Shown here one piece after another: positions 34,216 to 45,365 of a stretch of 64,000 bases of DNA. This stretch comes from Antilocapra americana. Its lineage: Eukaryota > Chordata > Mammalia > Artiodactyla > Antilocapridae. Each line of letters starts with the position of its first letter. Position 1 is the stretch's first letter. The position numbers were made by a program, and so were the translations under genes. A model generated the notes under the pieces. That model saw only the letters and a program-made list of their open reading frames with translations, ran no database searches and was not told where the DNA came from. The stretch covers positions 9,064,734 through 9,128,733 of the forward strand of contig ML660777.1 of NCBI GenBank assembly GCA_007570785.1. The letters are read 5' to 3'.

Positions 34216-34472
34216 TATTGTTTGTGGGATGATTTTGGAAGCCCCGTTGCCCACTTGCCTCCCTTGGCAAAGAGCTGATGAACCTCCCTCTCAACAAAGA
34301 GGGCAAAATAAACAGTGGACAGTGCTCACTCCTTGGGTAATTAGGTTTCTCTACCCCTCTTCAGATAGATAGTATATGTGTCACTGACCTCCTACCCTAT
34401 AGATATTAAGATCAAAATATAAATTAAATTAAAATATACACACATGATACAATTCTAATAATATTAAAATTC

Positions 34473-34502
34473 TTTGGCATTGAGACTATTGTCAATGCCA
34501 AA
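34473..34502. repeat. Perfect 11-bp inverted repeat
   Basis: tttggcattga (34473-34483) and tcaatgccaaa (34492-34502) with an 8-base loop. Too short for a microRNA precursor; may be a chance hairpin or a MITE remnant. Confidence 0.85.
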
Positions 34503-35084
34503 ACCAGATATCCTCTCATACCCATCCTCCTGTTCTCCTCCTACTGTTGTGTTTTGACCAATGAGGGTTTCTTCCTAGAATCCAATTTTTTAGCATCTAT
34601 CCAGTGATGGGATCATAAACTGACTCTCTGGAAAGGACAAACAAACAAGACGCTCTGATTCACACAGCATGTTTGCTGATTTCTGTGATGTAAATACTTC
34701 CACCAGCCAGCAGGCAAGAGCTCTTATAAGCCAGTTGGAGCCAGTTCTGAAATATCATTTATCCTTCCAGTCTTTTCTCTTATCACAACTTGTTCTGTGT
34801 CTCATCTCCCAAAGGCTGTTTTGGAATTGCCTCTCATTTGGATAAGCAATAAAATAAGTAAATCCCAGCAGAATGTTAATGGCTGAATGAAAAAGGCTGG
34901 ATTGGTAAACTCTGGAGAAGGTCTCTGCCTTGTCAGGGGGTGCTCCCGGAAGAGGACCTCGAGTCAATGGATGAAATCCACTCTCAGAAGTGGGAGGGGT
35001 ACCCAGGATAAGGGTGTACTCTTTGGCGGCAGTGAAAGCAGGGACAGGGGAAACCCATACTGAATGCCAGGAAGTATACAAAGT
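34503..35084. other. Single-copy stretch
   Basis: A 120-codon minus-strand open frame (35117-34755) has no recognisable domain and its start lies within a repeat-like region; not called as a gene. Confidence 0.5.
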
Positions 35085-35210
35085 AGCTGAGAACACAAAC
35101 TGAAGCTTGAATGCCAAGGTTTGTCACATTGGGCAAGTTACCTGACCTCTCTGTGCCCGAAGTTCTTCTTTTGTAAATTGAGGACAGTCATACTGTATTT
35201 CAGGAACTCA
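35085..35210 (+). repeat. MIR SINE, first half
   Basis: cattgggcaagttacctgac, ctctctgtgcccgaagttct and tcttttgtaaattgaggaca match the MIR core; continues at 35365. Confidence 0.7.
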
Positions 35211-35364
35211 GGCTAGCTTGTATTGTAAAACATACCACTATTTTATGTTCCATTAAGAAATTTTAAAATGCTACCAATTAAACTATGACATGTTATCAAA
35301 AGTAAGACACATTAAAATTTCACAGATGATAAAACGTGAGAGAAAATATGTTTTAGAATCAATG
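35211..35364. other. Unassigned ~154-bp insert splitting a MIR
   Basis: Sequence between two MIR halves that join naturally. It starts ggctagcttgtattgtaaaa and is AT-rich. No clear terminal repeat or tail lets me name the element. Confidence 0.5.
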
Positions 35365-35495
35365 AGTTATGATTGTACTCTCCTCTTAGGGCTGCAAAGA
35401 TTAAAGAGTTGATGATATATATAAAGTGCTTAGAACACAGCCTGACATCTTGTAAGTGCCATGACTTTGCAATTATAGATTTTGCTAATACTGAT
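35365..35495 (+). repeat. MIR SINE, second half
   Basis: agggctgcaaagattaaaga, tataaagtgcttagaacaca, gcctgacatcttgtaagtgc continue the MIR consensus where 35210 left off. Confidence 0.68.
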
Positions 35496-36760
35496 CACTA
35501 TTATCACAAAGAAATTAATGAAAATTTAAAAAGATGCAAAATATCTGATTCAAACATGAAAACTTCAAATTTCCTCATAAGACCAAGTATGAACTAAAGT
35601 GGTTCCAAACCAGCAGTTTTCAAGCTATTTTTCTTATAACCACATGGGCCTCAGGGATTGCAATAAAAAGAAGTAAAGATGAAGGTAAAAGCTGAGATGA
35701 AGGCCAAGCAAGAAAAATTCTCAGTCACCTAATCTGAAACTCAAGTAAAGCAGCTCGGTTTTTATCAACTGAATGTACTGAGTTCAAGGTAAGTTTTTGT
35801 TTTAATTGTGTGTTTGTGCTTAAATATACATACACATATAGATTGTACCCACCTTATAGAACACTTGCCCCCAGTAGACAGGGACACTGGCAGAGGCATA
35901 GGAATGGTCTTTCCCAGTATTAAGCTAATTCTCACTCAAATTCACAGATCCCTGAGTCTAGAAAGTTTTCTCCCAGGTCAGCAGGCATGAACTCTTCTGC
36001 TCTCCAGAAGCCCCATGGTCCCTTCTGACTGTGCCCTCTGCTAGACCATTACCCATCACCCCTACGCCACTTCTGGCTTGACTGGAACTGTTTAAATGTT
36101 CAAGTCCAGTAAGCAAGGACCGTGTCAAGAAATTTAAATTCGATAGCAAAGTTTATACCCTAAACGTCTCTGTCGCTGTTTCCTTAGCAACAGCTCTTAC
36201 TATTTAGGACTCACCTTGGCTACATACTGCTTTAGCAATCATCTGTCAGACTGATTTCCAAAACAGCTCATAGACTTCTCAGAACCAAACATTCTAAGCA
36301 GGAGATGAAGGAGAAAAATAACACATTTTTGAACCAAGGTTTTAAAATCTCCTTAAAAGTATTCATAGTCTCCCTTGAGATCCAGGTCAATGAAAAATAT
36401 ATATATATGAAAAATAAATGGGGGAAAACAAAGACAATACAATAAACAACTGGTGCACTGTGATCCCAACTATATAACAAATGTGTATACATATGTAAAG
36501 TAATACCTGAAGATGAAAATAGTTGTTTTGAGGTATTGTAAAAGTAGCTTAAAAATAATTTTAATAAATTTTTTGTCTTTTCATTTGATTTTTAAAATAA
36601 AAATGTCAAAACACACCTTATACATTCATTAAACAACTGTTTATTGTGCAAGTAACTTGCATTTACCTTAGTTTGCTCCATCACACCTTCATCTTTTCTT
36701 CACTTCTCACATGTCCCCAGGTGTTTGGGTCCTTTAATATCTGTCCCTTAGGTGTCTGTG
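35496..36760. other. Single-copy stretch
   Basis: No repeat or gene recognised; an AT-rich patch lies at 36398-36412 (atatatata). Confidence 0.5.
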
Positions 36761-36974
36761 TGCTTCCCTGGTAGCTCAGATGGTAAAGAATCTGCCTGCA
36801 ATGCAGGAGACCCAGGTTCAATGCCTGGGCTGGGAAGATCCCCTGGCAAAGCAAATGGCAATCCACTCCAGTATTCTTGCCTGGAGAATCCCATGGACAG
36901 AGGAGCCTGGCAGGCTACAGTCCATGAGGTTGTACAGAGTTGGACATGACTGAGAAACTAACACTTTCACTTTC
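36761..36974 (+). repeat. Bov-tA SINE with good A box
   Basis: cttccctggtagctcagatg starts the tRNA part; tagctcagatg at 36772-36782 fits the Pol III A-box pattern. The B box reads ggttcaatgcc, one CpG-type change from consensus. Complete BovB-derived body to gagttggacatgactgagaa and a short ttcac tail. Confidence 0.92.
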
Positions 36975-37019
36975 AAGCATATATACCTAATATATGCTTA
37001 TATTTCGGTATATATGCTT
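36975..37019. repeat. 13-bp inverted repeat, AT-rich hairpin
   Basis: aagcatatatacc (36975-36987) and ggtatatatgctt (37007-37019) are exact inverted repeats around a 19-base loop, directly at the 3' end of the preceding SINE. Confidence 0.9.
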
Positions 37020-37663
37020 GACCTATATATAATAGTAAACAACTGTCTGTTTTCCCTGTAAACCTTAGCAACTCCCCTCCTATGGACAGTATAATACTTG
37101 AGTTACAGAAAACAAGTTCAGCCAGTATACCAGGTGAATTACAGAAAAGACTCTCATGCCTTCCCCCTCTAGACTTGGTGTTCCCCAAGACAGTACAAAG
37201 AATATTTGAACTCCAGGGCCACTGCCTTTTTTTTAAAAAGGTTGGTATTCATTCAGGATAAGAACAGTGTTACCCATCACAGTTCAATTAGAGAAGCAGA
37301 AGTGCTGTTGAATAGGGGTTATTATCAGAACTAAACTTGACACAAGAATGGGATTGGTGGAAAAGGAAGTCTATGGGAGTTGTGTCTGTGATTGGCATTG
37401 GGTGTGAAGTTGCTGTGGATCTGCGCGTGGTATGGAAGATGAGCTGGACAGGAAGGAGAGGAGAGCAAGGACAAACAAGAACCTAAGACCCATGAGGTGG
37501 AACTCACAGCTGTCTTTCATCACCCGCTTCTCAATGACGAGGTGATCTGCATGGTAAAGTCAATGCAATTTACTATGGGACTGCATATACCTCTGGCTCA
37601 GGACTCAGGGGTCACAAGAGTTGATATGACTTAGGGGCTAAACCACCATTACCACTGTTAGCT
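37020..37663. other. Single-copy stretch
   Basis: No repeat named with confidence. 37260-37560 has an interspersed-repeat feel (catcacagttcaattagaga) but I cannot assign it. Confidence 0.45.
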
Positions 37664-37876
37664 TTGTGTGCTTCCCTCATAGCTCAGCCAGTAAAGAATC
37701 TGCCTGCAATGCAGGAGACCTGGGTTCGATTCCTGGGTTGGGAAGATCCCCCAGAGGAGGGCATGGCAACCCACTCCAGTATTCTTGCCTGGAAAATTGC
37801 ATGGACAGAGGAGCCTAGCAGGCTACAGTCGATGGAGTCACAAGAGGCAGATGTGATTTAACGACTAAACCACCAC
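37664..37876 (+). repeat. Bov-tA SINE with intact B box
   Basis: The B box ggttcgattcc at 37723-37733 matches the Pol III consensus exactly. The A box tagctcagccag is near consensus. Body complete to gatttaacgactaaaccacc. Confidence 0.92.
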
Positions 37877-39994
37877 CAGGATGCAGAGAGGCAGAGGTTG
37901 CCAGAGGAGCGGTGGCCTTGGGTGGTCCACCGGTTGGTTAGCAGGTCAGCATCAAAAGTCACAACCCACCACTGTGCCTGGAGTTCCAAATCCAATTTCC
38001 ATGGACAAACAACAGCTGCTGCTTCACTTTCACCTTCCAAATCTTGTTTAAATGTATCTCATGCTTAGTATTAACCTGGACCCATACAGGGAATGAGACT
38101 ATGGGAAACATTGTTCCAGTTTAGGGGACAGAAGGAAGCCACACAATAGACCTCTCCATTTCCCACCCTAGAAAGAGTCTGTAGAAACAACTGATATAAT
38201 AATTCTAAATTCAGTTTAATTCTAGGCTTGGCACCCAATTTCAAGACCCCAGAATTTCCGAAAGATTCTCTTAGACTCACACTTATGCCCAAATGTAGGG
38301 GGCTAGAGAAGTCAACACAAAGAAAGATCCTTTTTAAAAAGGGATAGAGATCAAGGATTCAAACTGGGAGATATTTGAAATTGTGCTAATGTTGTCTTCT
38401 ATTGCATAACGAGCAACCACAAGTAATGTACTAAAGAATTTTCCAAATGGGTTAATCCTCCCTGCTCCCCACCCACCCCTTGCCAGAACGACAACAACAA
38501 CAAAACAAAACAAAACCTACAGAAAATCAAGGGGAGAAGGAACCCGTTGCTCTTTGCATAAAGAAGCCATCTGAGTATTCATTATAAGAAGCAGCAGCCA
38601 AACATTTACAGAGTACCTAACTAGCTCCTCTCACGGGCTAGACACTGTGCTGATACAGCGTCCTACAGGGGTGTCTTAAGGGAGGATAGGGACAAAGGTC
38701 AAGTGAGTTCTAAACATGTTTGAATAGAGAAGCTGCTAGGCAGCAGCCTCGCACCTAAGCAAAATGCTGGCCATTGGCCCCGAGCCTGGGCTTGGCCAAG
38801 GGCATGTGTGGGCAACTGACACCAAGAGCCCTCTCTCAGAGACAAGAGAGCCCCTGCAAAGCCCCACCACCAGAGTGGACCTGAGATCTTTAGACTGGAA
38901 ATTATGTGCAGATATCCACCACAGACTCAGAACACTCAACTACCAGCGGCGTCATCCTCACTGTCACCATCACTGCCATGATTACTGCAATAGCGGGACT
39001 TTTGTCCTTCTAGAGAGACGTGGGGTCCAGCCAAATATCCCTGAGGGCTAAAACAACTGCAGGTCATAGACCTCTGCATGGTTGAGTGACTGGGTGAGGG
39101 CCAGAAAATACTTCCCTGTTGTCTCTCCCACCTGGTAGAATAAGAACGCTGGGCTGCACTGGTAAAGACCACTGCTGTGTCCCTTCCCCTTTCAAAGGGC
39201 AGGCTGGACATCATTATTTTGGAAACAATGACATTTTTTACATTAGTGAGTTGGGTTGGGTTTTGTTTTGTTGGGGTTGTTTCCTGTATAATGATTATTC
39301 ACATACACTTGATTAGCCACCTGTCAAATGAAAACGCAAGGGCCTCCCATCAGGAATTTTGAGGATTTATTTTCTCCACCACAGAAGCCCCATCAGGAGA
39401 TCCTGTTAGAACTGGCTGGATCTCTGGAGCTGATTGCACGCTCACCACTGCCTCATAGTCCTTTTCCCCACGCCTAAGAGTCCAGGCAGGCACCTGGGAA
39501 GTCTGACTCCACTGCTGGATACTTTGATCGAAGTTAAGAAAATGGACTCATCTCTTTCTTATTTGGATACAGTGTCATAATAACATCTATCCTATTAACC
39601 TCAATTGGGTTTATTTGACTATCTGCTTTTATTCAAAAACAGGCAGTCAGAAGCTTGACCTGCTATGGATCACATACTGCCCAATGAAAGTTAATTGGTC
39701 TTTGCCTTGGTGCCATCTTTTGAGAAACTCGAGCCATGAAAGTGAAGTGGAGGAAGAAGTAAAGAAGAAAGATGAGGAAGAAGTCCAAGTAAACTTGCAC
39801 ATCCATGGAAGCCACAGAAGCAGAAACAAGGGAAGCCAGCAACCAGGGACACTGGTACAAATTGTTGGGACTGTGTGCCTACTGTTTAGAACTTGACTCA
39901 ACAAATCTGGAACATCTATGGCCGTTCTAATCACCTTGACCACTTTTGACACCCACCTTGCCCATATCAAAGCCATCCGAATGTAATATATATC
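37877..39994. other. Single-copy stretch
   Basis: Moderately GC-rich in 38700-39150. Opposed frames of 92-130 codons at 38764-40039 are overlapping shadows without domains. An A-rich CAA run lies at 38491-38516. Confidence 0.5.
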
Positions 39995-40240
39995 AACATC
40001 AAAAAATCTGCTATATGCCAGGAACTGTGCTACACACATTATGTCTATTATCTCTTTTAATCCTCATACCACTCCAATGTGTAAGTACTACTGACATTAG
40101 ACCTGTTTCATGCATGAAAAATATAAGACGTAGAGGTAAAGCAAATATTTAAGCCCATCCAGTGCTAAGCGATACAGATGAGATTTTTAACTACAACTCT
40201 GATTCTAGAATCTGAGCTCTTTGCAATCCAGCTATGCTAG
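39995..40240 (-). repeat. MIR SINE
   Basis: Reverse complement order: tatgccaggaactgtgctac, tattatctcttttaatcctc, ctccaatgtgtaagtactac and a decayed tRNA end. Confidence 0.75.
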
Positions 40241-40247
40241 TGATAAA

Positions 40248-40425
40248 CTAGTGATCCTTAACTTTTAGGGGGTTATGGGTCACTCTGAGAATCCGGTTAA
40301 AGTTATGGAAACTCTCCTCAGAAAAATCCACCCCCCCACACACACACTTTCATCACTTACCATGTCAGAGGTTCTGTCAACCTCCTTGAAGGCCACCTAG
40401 AGTTTTCTTGGGGTTGATAAGCCCA
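40248..40425. mobile_element. Possible hAT-type MER MITE
   Basis: agtgatccttaacttttagg, gtcactctgagaatccggtt, tatggaaactctcctcagaa and aggttctgtcaacctccttg resemble a hAT-Charlie non-autonomous element; subfamily not determined. Confidence 0.4.
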
Positions 40426-40911
40426 AAATTATGGTACTCCAATACAAATATTTCCTTAAGGATCAATGTATGGGAACTCGATGTTGTCTAAGTAAGGAGC
40501 TGTGCGATGCAAAGGAAAATTTTACATAAACATGAAGAAAGACGGACGTGGATCCTTGAATACCAGGATGACCTACCAACACCAGAGGAGGAGGAGTTCA
40601 GGAGCCCTACCTTAAGGATGGCTGTGTTAGACTCTTCCAGTTACTCAAAAGAAATAAGGAAGGGCTTGTTATTATAAGGATACACAATGAAGACAGAACC
40701 TCTCAGAAATAACAATAGGAACAGTGTTTAGACTAGACCTTTCTGAGCACGAAATTGGACCAGAAGGTTGTGCAGGTCCGAGGCAGCCTTCCAGACCACA
40801 GCAGCTTGATCCCTAGGGTCTTTCTCTCTTTGCCCACTCTGTTCTCTTTTTCTGACCTGCTCGCTCTTTACTTCAGATCATCTATGACATCCCTCAGGGA
40901 CTTCTCCATGG
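40426..40911. other. Single-copy stretch
   Basis: Nothing recognised. Confidence 0.5.
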
Positions 40912-41124
40912 AAGTGAAAGTGTTAGTCACTCAGTCAAGTCCAAATCTTTGCGACCTCATGAACTGTAGCCCACCAGGCTCCTCTGTCCATAGAATTCTC
41001 AAGGCAAGAATACTAGAGAGGGTAGCCATTCACTCCTCCAGGGGTTCTTCCCCACTCAGGGATCAAACCTGAGTCTCCTGCATTAGAGGCAGATTCTTTA
41101 CCGTCTGAGCCACCAGGGACACCC
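40912..41124 (-). repeat. Bov-tA SINE
   Basis: ctgtagcccaccaggctcct, gatcaaacctgagtctcctg and accgtctgagccaccaggga; near full length. Confidence 0.9.
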
Positions 41125-42255
41125 ATGTGCAAGTATAACCTTTTAATTTTTGCAAACTCCAATTTCTGCCTCCTCATCACTTCAGGCTGCCATGACCCCT
41201 CATGGTTCTAACCTCACCTCATAGATTCTCCCTTGTATGTTTTCAGTTAGTTTCCATCACTGGATTGAATGGGGTTAGGTGCCCCATTCTTGCAGTACTT
41301 CCCAGTTCAAGAGCCTGATGGCAGCTAACATTTTTTGCACAAGGTCACTGCAGGTTTTTAACCAGCCTACAGTTGGTGGCACAGAGGGTAAGGGGTGCCT
41401 CTATAGGAACGAATATGCCCCCACCCAGGCAGGCTCTCCTAAAAGATGTGGTTGGACAAATTTTCTGGAGGAAGATACCTAGTCCAGACCCTTAGGATAG
41501 GCTGGTTCTGGGAGACACCTTGAACTTCCCACACTTAGCTCATGAACTAAGTTCTCCTACTATTGGGTCCTTCACACCTTTCGGTGGCTGTATGTTCAGA
41601 TAGGGATTAATGGCAACAGGAGTCCTCACTACCAATGAAAGGGAGGAGCTGGAGGAAGCCTCTGGTTCTGAGACCAGCCAGGCATGCTCCTCAGTTGCAT
41701 GCCACCCAGGAGAACCGTGCCAAGAGATTTTTGTGCCAAGCTTCAGGACACGCAATACTTCCCAGTGTATCTCACTGGTTGCTCACTGAGCTTTTTAAGG
41801 AGGAAGTAGCTTAAAGGGCACCGTGACACAGACAGTATAATAGAGTTACAGAGTTAGAATGTTAAACATCACCTATTCTACCTGCCTATCTATGGAGATG
41901 GAAGTTGAACCTAAGAAGGGCTAAATGCTGAAAGAAAAGCACTTGGTGAGCTGGCGGTGGGGCCCCAATTTCTAGTCCACTTCTGCCATGATTATTCCTA
42001 GATTGTGAGCCACAATTCTCTTCATCCTCTTGCTGCCATTGAGTGCTACCATTCTGCAGCAAACCAAAAAACCAGAAAAGCCTATAAAACAATATCTCAC
42101 ACTATAAAGGTTCAATCCCATTTTGCCTATATCTATAGGTGTCTCTAGCTGCAGATGGATGATTTATCGGAAATAATCCTGGACTAGAAGACTCACTGTG
42201 TCACTCTTAGACTTGTGAGTTAACCTCTGTTTCTTCTTCTGAGAAATCACAATGC
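41125..42255. other. Single-copy stretch
   Basis: Nothing recognised; frames of 67-71 codons only. Confidence 0.5.
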
Positions 42256-42370
42256 ATTATGCACTCATCATTTATCTAACAAACATTAATAATGTCTGCT
42301 ATGTTCCAAACCCTGAGAGTAAAATGATATTGAACAATTGTCTTGTTTCTCAAAGAGCTTTTACACTCTG
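42256..42370 (-). repeat. L2 LINE fragment (left of BOV-A2)
   Basis: atttatctaacaaacattaa, tctgctatgttccaaaccct and caaagagcttttacactctg resemble the L2 reverse complement. Confidence 0.55.
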
Positions 42371-42384
42371 GTAGAAGGAAATGC

Positions 42385-42629
42385 GGAGAAGGCAATGGCA
42401 CCCCACTCTAGTACTCTTGCCTGGAAACTCCCATGGACGGAGGAGCCTGGTAGGCTGCAGTCCATGGGGTTGCACAGAGTCGGACATGACTGAAGCGACT
42501 TAGCAGCAGCAGCAGAAGGAAATGACAACCCACTCCAGTATGCTTGCCTGAAAAATCTCATGGACAGAGGAGCCTGGTGGGCTACAGTCCATGGGGTCAC
42601 AAGAATCAGACATGACTTAGCACCACCAG
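42385..42629 (+). repeat. BOV-A2 dimeric SINE
   Basis: Two BovB-derived A units in the same direction, each with cactcyagta, gcctggaaa/gcctgaaaa, catggac.gaggagcctgg and cagtccatggggt. They are joined by a short (AGC)n run at 42501-42514. No tRNA head is present, which distinguishes it from Bov-tA. Confidence 0.88.
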
Positions 42630-43390
42630 GGGAGTGTAAGAGAACTTACACCCAAGTGATACGGAAGTGAATGAGGAAGGGGGTCAGGAAAAACTTACAA
42701 ATGGGCACTTGAAATTCAAAGGTGCAAGTGGAAGAAGAGTTAACCAAGCAAGGACAAAGGCTGAACAGGCAGATGAGGGAGGGTACTGCCCATCTGGGAA
42801 AGACACGCAGTACGACTGCAGCACAGAATTCAAGGGGAAGACATGGTAGGAACGGCAAGATATGAGGCTGGCCCGTAAGCAGGGTTCTGGTGTCAACTTC
42901 ATATACCATCCTCTCGGTTCACCTACAGGCCATAAGTTATATAGGTAGGCTTTTATTTTAGATAATCATTGTAATGGCTATAGGAGAACCAAAAGCCAGG
43001 ACGGGAAGCATGCAAGTAAGTTAGGAGCCTACTGCAACAGTGTAAGAGTGACAATAGTCTCCTAACTTATGGCAGTGACTATGGGACCAAAGGTATACTC
43101 TAGATATTTTGGGGCATACTCTAGACATTTTTAACAGCTATCATTTGAAGAGCTCAGACTATCACTGTAGGCCATGTGGAGTGTGGGATATGAGTGGAGA
43201 GTGAGGAACAGAGGCTGCCGCTGCATTGCTCCTAATTTGGGTGGAGAGCAGGCACTAGTGGGTTGGGTTTGGGACACTTGAGTAAAGTTCTGGTAAAACA
43301 GCCAAGCATAAAGTTTCTTTAGAAAACTGGACAGTAGATCCAGAGTTCAACAGAGAGTGTGGCTGGGAATATAACCATCAGCATATATAG
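42630..43390 (-). repeat. L2 LINE fragment (right of BOV-A2)
   Basis: The L2-like antisense pattern resumes after the SINE (gttaggagcctactgcaaca with gtgtaagagtgacaatagtc). Strongly diverged; extent uncertain. Confidence 0.45.
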
Positions 43391-44592
43391 GTAAGTGGTA
43401 TTCAAACAGAATATATTTATAGCTTTCCTACACAAAAACTTTATTTCCTATAGAAAAAAATACATAAGAAACTACTTCCTCCTCTTCCTACCTCCCTTTC
43501 TGTGCCTTGTATCTCTCCAGAGCCTGTGTTTGCTGTCTGATTTCCAGCATGTTCATATCCAAATCAATCTGAACTAATTTTGCAAGTAAAATGTTTTGAG
43601 AGCTCACCCTAAGTGCTTTCCTGAACTCTAAACATTTAACATCTGCTTGGCTGGACTCAATGCCTAATCTTGTAAGTCTACTTAAATCCTCCAATTTGAC
43701 TTGTCATAATTTATCATTTCAAAATCTATATTATTTATTGCTCTTGATTACGTTATCACAGGTGTTCTGTACTATTGGTGTTTCCTTCCACTTTTCTTAT
43801 ATTCTCTTGTGAAATCATCATATCTAATTTACTAGGAGGTCATTTCTACTTTTTTTTTCTAGCTTTTGCAAACTTTTCCCTAAATTCATTCCTAGTACCA
43901 GTGTGCATTTTTAAGGTGATAAACTCAGGAAGTTTATCTTCCAGACTTGCAGATTTTCAGGGCATTTACATTTCAGAGACCTACTTTCTACAAGCAGATA
44001 TTTTTACAAGGTGTTTCTAACTAATCATCTCTTCTTTATTCTCAGGTGCTAAATCATTTTTCCATAGGCAGAGATGAGCTTTTCTATCCTTAGAGCTCGT
44101 CCCTGCCCCCACTACACGTCTTCTGGACACAGTCTTTCCTGCAGTGTACTGTCCTTCCTCTTCCTCCTTTCATACCCAACAAGGGGCAGTGAAGAGTACA
44201 GCCTCACCCTGCAACCTTTGGCCAGAGCCATCTATTGCTTTCAGTCTCACTACCCACCCTTTTCAACCTCAGGCCTGGATAACAGCAGATAACAAAGGGG
44301 GAGCTGGTGGCTGCCAAGACAGTGTCATAATAACAAGTTCGGAAGACTATAGCCTCTGGCTCCACCCCACAACCCACAAAGATGGAATGGATTTCTGCCT
44401 CTTTCTGCAGATTTTGCATTCAAGGCAGAAGAAAAATCAAAATAGCAGAGCTGTATATGCCTTGCCCAGATGACATATGGATACCTGTTAGTGTATTCCC
44501 AGCCCAGTTAAGGATTTGTAAACACCGGAAGTACAAGCCACCCACATAGGCAAAGAGACAGGTATCTACCTATTAAAGTCTCCAGAGCAGTT
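43391..44592. other. Single-copy stretch
   Basis: No repeat named. A 109-codon plus-strand frame at 44144-44473 lacks any domain. Confidence 0.5.
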
Positions 44593-44832
44593 TTAAAACC
44601 AACCCTCGGAATGTCCCTGGTGGTCCAGTAGCTAAAACTCTGTGCTCTTCATGCAAGGAACCCAGGGTTTTAACCCTAGTCAGGGAACTAGATCTCACAT
44701 GCCACAACTAAGAATTCGAATGCCACAACTGAAGATCCTGTGTGCTGCAACTGAGACCCGGTGCAGGCAAATAAGCTATAAAATATTAAATAATATTAAA
44801 AATACTAATTATAAAAATTAAAACCAACCCTC
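44593..44832 (+). repeat. CHR-type SINE with perfect 15-bp target-site duplication
   Basis: The SINE body is 44608-44817: ggaatgtccctggtggtcca head, gtcagggaactagatctcac and agatcctgtgtgctgcaact, then an AT-rich tail. ttaaaaccaaccctc occurs at 44593-44607 and again at 44818-44832, identical, so the insertion is precise. Confidence 0.9.
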
Positions 44833-45204
44833 TTACATGCTGTGAGTGTATTCAGCACTCATAAGAGAGAACTTGGGTCAAGTATTTCTGAACCAGTCAG
44901 CTAATGATCAAGAGAAAAGAGTTAATATAGATATGGACATTGGGAAAATTACTGTCAACCCAATTTGTATCTTTTGTATCCTAAAATATCAGCTCCTTCT
45001 TAGAGAAAATATTTGTCACTCACCCTCCCACACCACCCTCCCAAACTGATATGTTTTTCTCCAGCAAACCTCTTAAACGTCCTTGCTCTTGATCAACAGG
45101 GGAAATAAAAACTGTCGATCTGCTTCATTTCTCCCAGTCTTTGAGAAAACAAAGAAAAAAGAACAACTTGGAAAAACGATCAGCTAAAATTTTGATATGC
45201 AAGT

Positions 45205-45365
45205 AACATATGTAACCTCCTTAGGCCTCATTTTGGCTATTTATAAAGTGGAGGTAATTACACTTATAACCTAAGGGTTGTTGTGAAGACTGAATGGCAT
45301 ATCTAATGTAAAGCACAAAGTATCTCACCTGGAAAGAGCTCAAAAAACATGAGCTGTAATTATGT
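45205..45365 (+). repeat. MIR SINE fragment
   Basis: taggcctcattttggctatt, tataaagtggaggtaattac, aagggttgttgtgaagactg and taatgtaaagcacaaagtat. Confidence 0.75.

Noticed and set aside
34755..35117. 120-codon minus-strand frame
   Set aside because: Starts near a MIR and shows no recognisable motif or conservation evidence.
39615..40039. Overlapping plus (93 codons) and minus (130 codons) frames with a Glu/Lys-rich segment
   Set aside because: Purine-rich sequence opens both strands; no family resemblance and the minus frame overlaps a MIR.
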